A stretch of 8,053 bases of DNA from an uncultured Planctomycetaceae bacterium (lineage in GTDB: Bacteria; Planctomycetota; Planctomycetia; Pirellulales; UBA1268). The DNA is taken from NCBI GenBank assembly GCA_903885855.1, contig CAISKG010000080.1, forward strand, positions 1-8,053, read 5' to 3'. Positions 7,213-8,053 of the stretch are shown in pieces. Numbering within the stretch: the first letter of the stretch is position 1; each line of letters starts with the position of its first letter. The translations under genes were made by a program, and so were the position numbers. The notes beneath the pieces were generated by a model. It had not been told where the DNA came from, made no database searches, and was given only the letters and a program-made list of their open reading frames with translations.

Positions 7213-7221
7213 ACTATAGCA
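7213..7221 (-). promoter_or_regulatory. Candidate extended -10 promoter of the carotenoid operon
   Basis: Read on the minus strand this is TGCTATAGT: an extended -10 TGn followed by TATAGT, five of six matches to TATAAT. It is the only AT-rich patch in this 245-base gap. No TTGACA-like -35 is present at 16-18 nt, which extended -10 promoters can tolerate. It would start transcription near 7206 and give a leader of about 85 nt before ATG 7121. Confidence 0.45.
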
Positions 7222-7366
7222 GTCCCGGGGCGGCAGGGAGCCCCCGCGGCGGTGGACGCCGATCGGCCCTCCGCGCCCCGGGCTGGGGGGCCTGCCCGCG
7301 GGGGGAGGCCGCCGACCGGGACCGCTCGGGCGCCGTGCCCTGGGCAGGGATCGCTGCGGCGACGGG

Positions 7367-7996
7367 TCAGTAGGCCCAGTACGCCCCGCGGACCGGACGC
7401 AGGCCCCCGAACGGGCCGCGCCGGTACATGGGCACGGCCACCGCGGCCGGTGCCACCGGCACGACGACCGGCGCCATCACCGGGGCGGCCACGGCGATCG
7501 GTGCGGGGGCGTAGCCGGCCGTCACGGCCACCGCCGACGGCGCGACGACCATGTCGCCGGCCGGGGCGTAAGCGGCCGTGGTGGTGATGGCTGAGGTGTA
7601 GGCCGGAGCGTAGGCCGGGGCGTAGGCGGCGGTCACCGGGCGGGCGACCACCGTCATGGCCGCGGGGGCGTAGGAGGTGACGGCCACGGAACTCGTCGGC
7701 ACCACTGCCGGCAGCGGCGTCGAGATCGCGGCCATCGGCGCGACGGTCATCACCGGCGGCGAGAAGGCCGTCACGGCGGCGTAGTTGCCGGCGGGGGTGT
7801 AGTTGGCGACGTAAGGGGCCGCCGCCGGTGCGAATCCGGTGACGATCGGCCGGTAGACGATCGTCTGGGCCGCGGCGCCGCTGGCCGTCGCAGCGACGAT
7901 CCCGAGGCCCAGCAGCACCCGGCGGGCAGTCAGGGCGGCGCGGGGGGCGGCGCGGGGGGCGGCGCGGGGGGCGGCATGGCGCGGGGCGGGGTGCAT
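7367..7996 (-). CDS. Hypothetical exported low-complexity protein rich in Ala, Pro, Val and Tyr
   Basis: I do not recognise a family. The 209-residue product begins with a basic stretch (1-26) containing three AAPR repeats and an Arg pair at 25-26, then a hydrophobic core VLLGLGIVAATASG (27-40) and AAAQ at 41-44, a good signal peptidase I site after Ala43. The mature part of about 166 residues is almost free of charged residues and has five YAP tripeptides plus one YTP, with long Ala/Val/Pro runs. It ends in an aromatic, basic tail, YRRGPFGGLRPVRGAYWAY (191-209). It has no visible catalytic motif or cysteine. A GAGG at 8005-8008 stands 8 nt before ATG 7996. Coding in this frame is supported by the coherent signal peptide. 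It may be a cell-surface or wall-associated protein; no link to the carotenoid genes is shown. Its promoter probably lies beyond the window end. Confidence 0.7.
   Translation of the reverse strand: MHPAPRHAAPRAAPRAAPRAALTARRVLLGLGIVAATASGAAAQTIVYRPIVTGFAPAAAPYVANYTPAGNYAAVTAFSPPVMTVAPMAAISTPLPAVVPTSSVAVTSYAPAAMTVVARPVTAAYAPAYAPAYTSAITTTAAYAPAGDMVVAPSAVAVTAGYAPAPIAVAAPVMAPVVVPVAPAAVAVPMYRRGPFGGLRPVRGAYWAY
7933..7975 (-). repeat. 12-base tandem repeat in the signal-peptide region
   Basis: Three perfect copies of a 12-base unit (GGGCGGCGCGGG on the + strand) plus seven bases of a fourth lie within the start of the exported-protein gene. The unit is four codons, so it encodes AAPR repeats and copy-number change would keep the reading frame. 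The + strand G-runs also have quadruplex potential. Confidence 0.75.
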
Positions 7997-8053
7997 CGGG
8001 GAGGCCTCGTGGAGTGCGATCGGGCGGAGGGGTTCAGGGGATCGGGAACGCAG

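Noticed and set aside
7289..7310. Possible terminator hairpin after the exported-protein gene (GGCCT/AGGCC stem with a CCCGCGGG interior)
   Set aside because: No T-run follows on the minus strand, and such stems arise easily in this base composition.
7338..7349. Palindrome CCCTGGGCAGGG just downstream of the exported-protein gene
   Set aside because: The loop would be only two bases and there is no T-run, so it is not a convincing terminator; a lone 12-base palindrome is weak evidence for a binding site.
7907..7930. Twin-arginine (Tat) signal in the exported protein (TARRVLLG)
   Set aside because: Only the Arg pair matches; the following residues do not fit the consensus, and the rest looks like an ordinary Sec signal peptide.

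Overview
The window is very GC-rich (about 70-75% by eye) and shows strong third-position GC bias, which opens long spurious frames on both strands. It suggests a high-GC Gram-negative-type bacterium. A planctomycete is a reasonable guess, because the carotenoid genes resemble the C30 'squalene route' clusters known from that phylum and the last gene is a low-complexity exported protein of a kind common there. There is no rRNA or other decisive taxonomic marker, so this is inference only.

Layout. Bases 1-195 hold no gene I can support. On the + strand at 196-1958 lie purE and purK, the pair that converts AIR to CAIR in de novo purine synthesis. They converge, with only 12 bases between stop codons, on a minus-strand block running from 7121 down to 1971. 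In transcription order the block is: a CrtI/CrtN-type carotenoid desaturase (7121-5580), a second and divergent CrtI/CrtN-family oxidoreductase (5533-3980), a PlsC-type acyltransferase (3958-3134) and a membrane-associated family 2 glycosyltransferase (3137-1971). The gaps are 46 nt, 21 nt and a 4-nt stop/start overlap, so this looks like one operon. A 245-base gap upstream (7122-7366) carries a candidate extended -10 promoter, a tandem 8-base repeat and an imperfect hairpin that would lie in the operon leader. Upstream again on the minus strand (7996-7367) is a small exported protein rich in Ala, Pro, Val and Tyr.

How the genes work together. The four-gene block reads as a route to a glycosylated, acylated carotenoid in the manner of staphyloxanthin. 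Two FAD-dependent desaturase/oxygenase-type enzymes would process the polyene, a sugar would be attached by the glycosyltransferase, and a fatty acyl group by the acyltransferase. No squalene, dehydrosqualene or phytoene synthase and no aldehyde dehydrogenase lies in the window, so the backbone must be made elsewhere and the product is inferred. No tRNA, rRNA, CRISPR array, insertion sequence or phage gene was seen.
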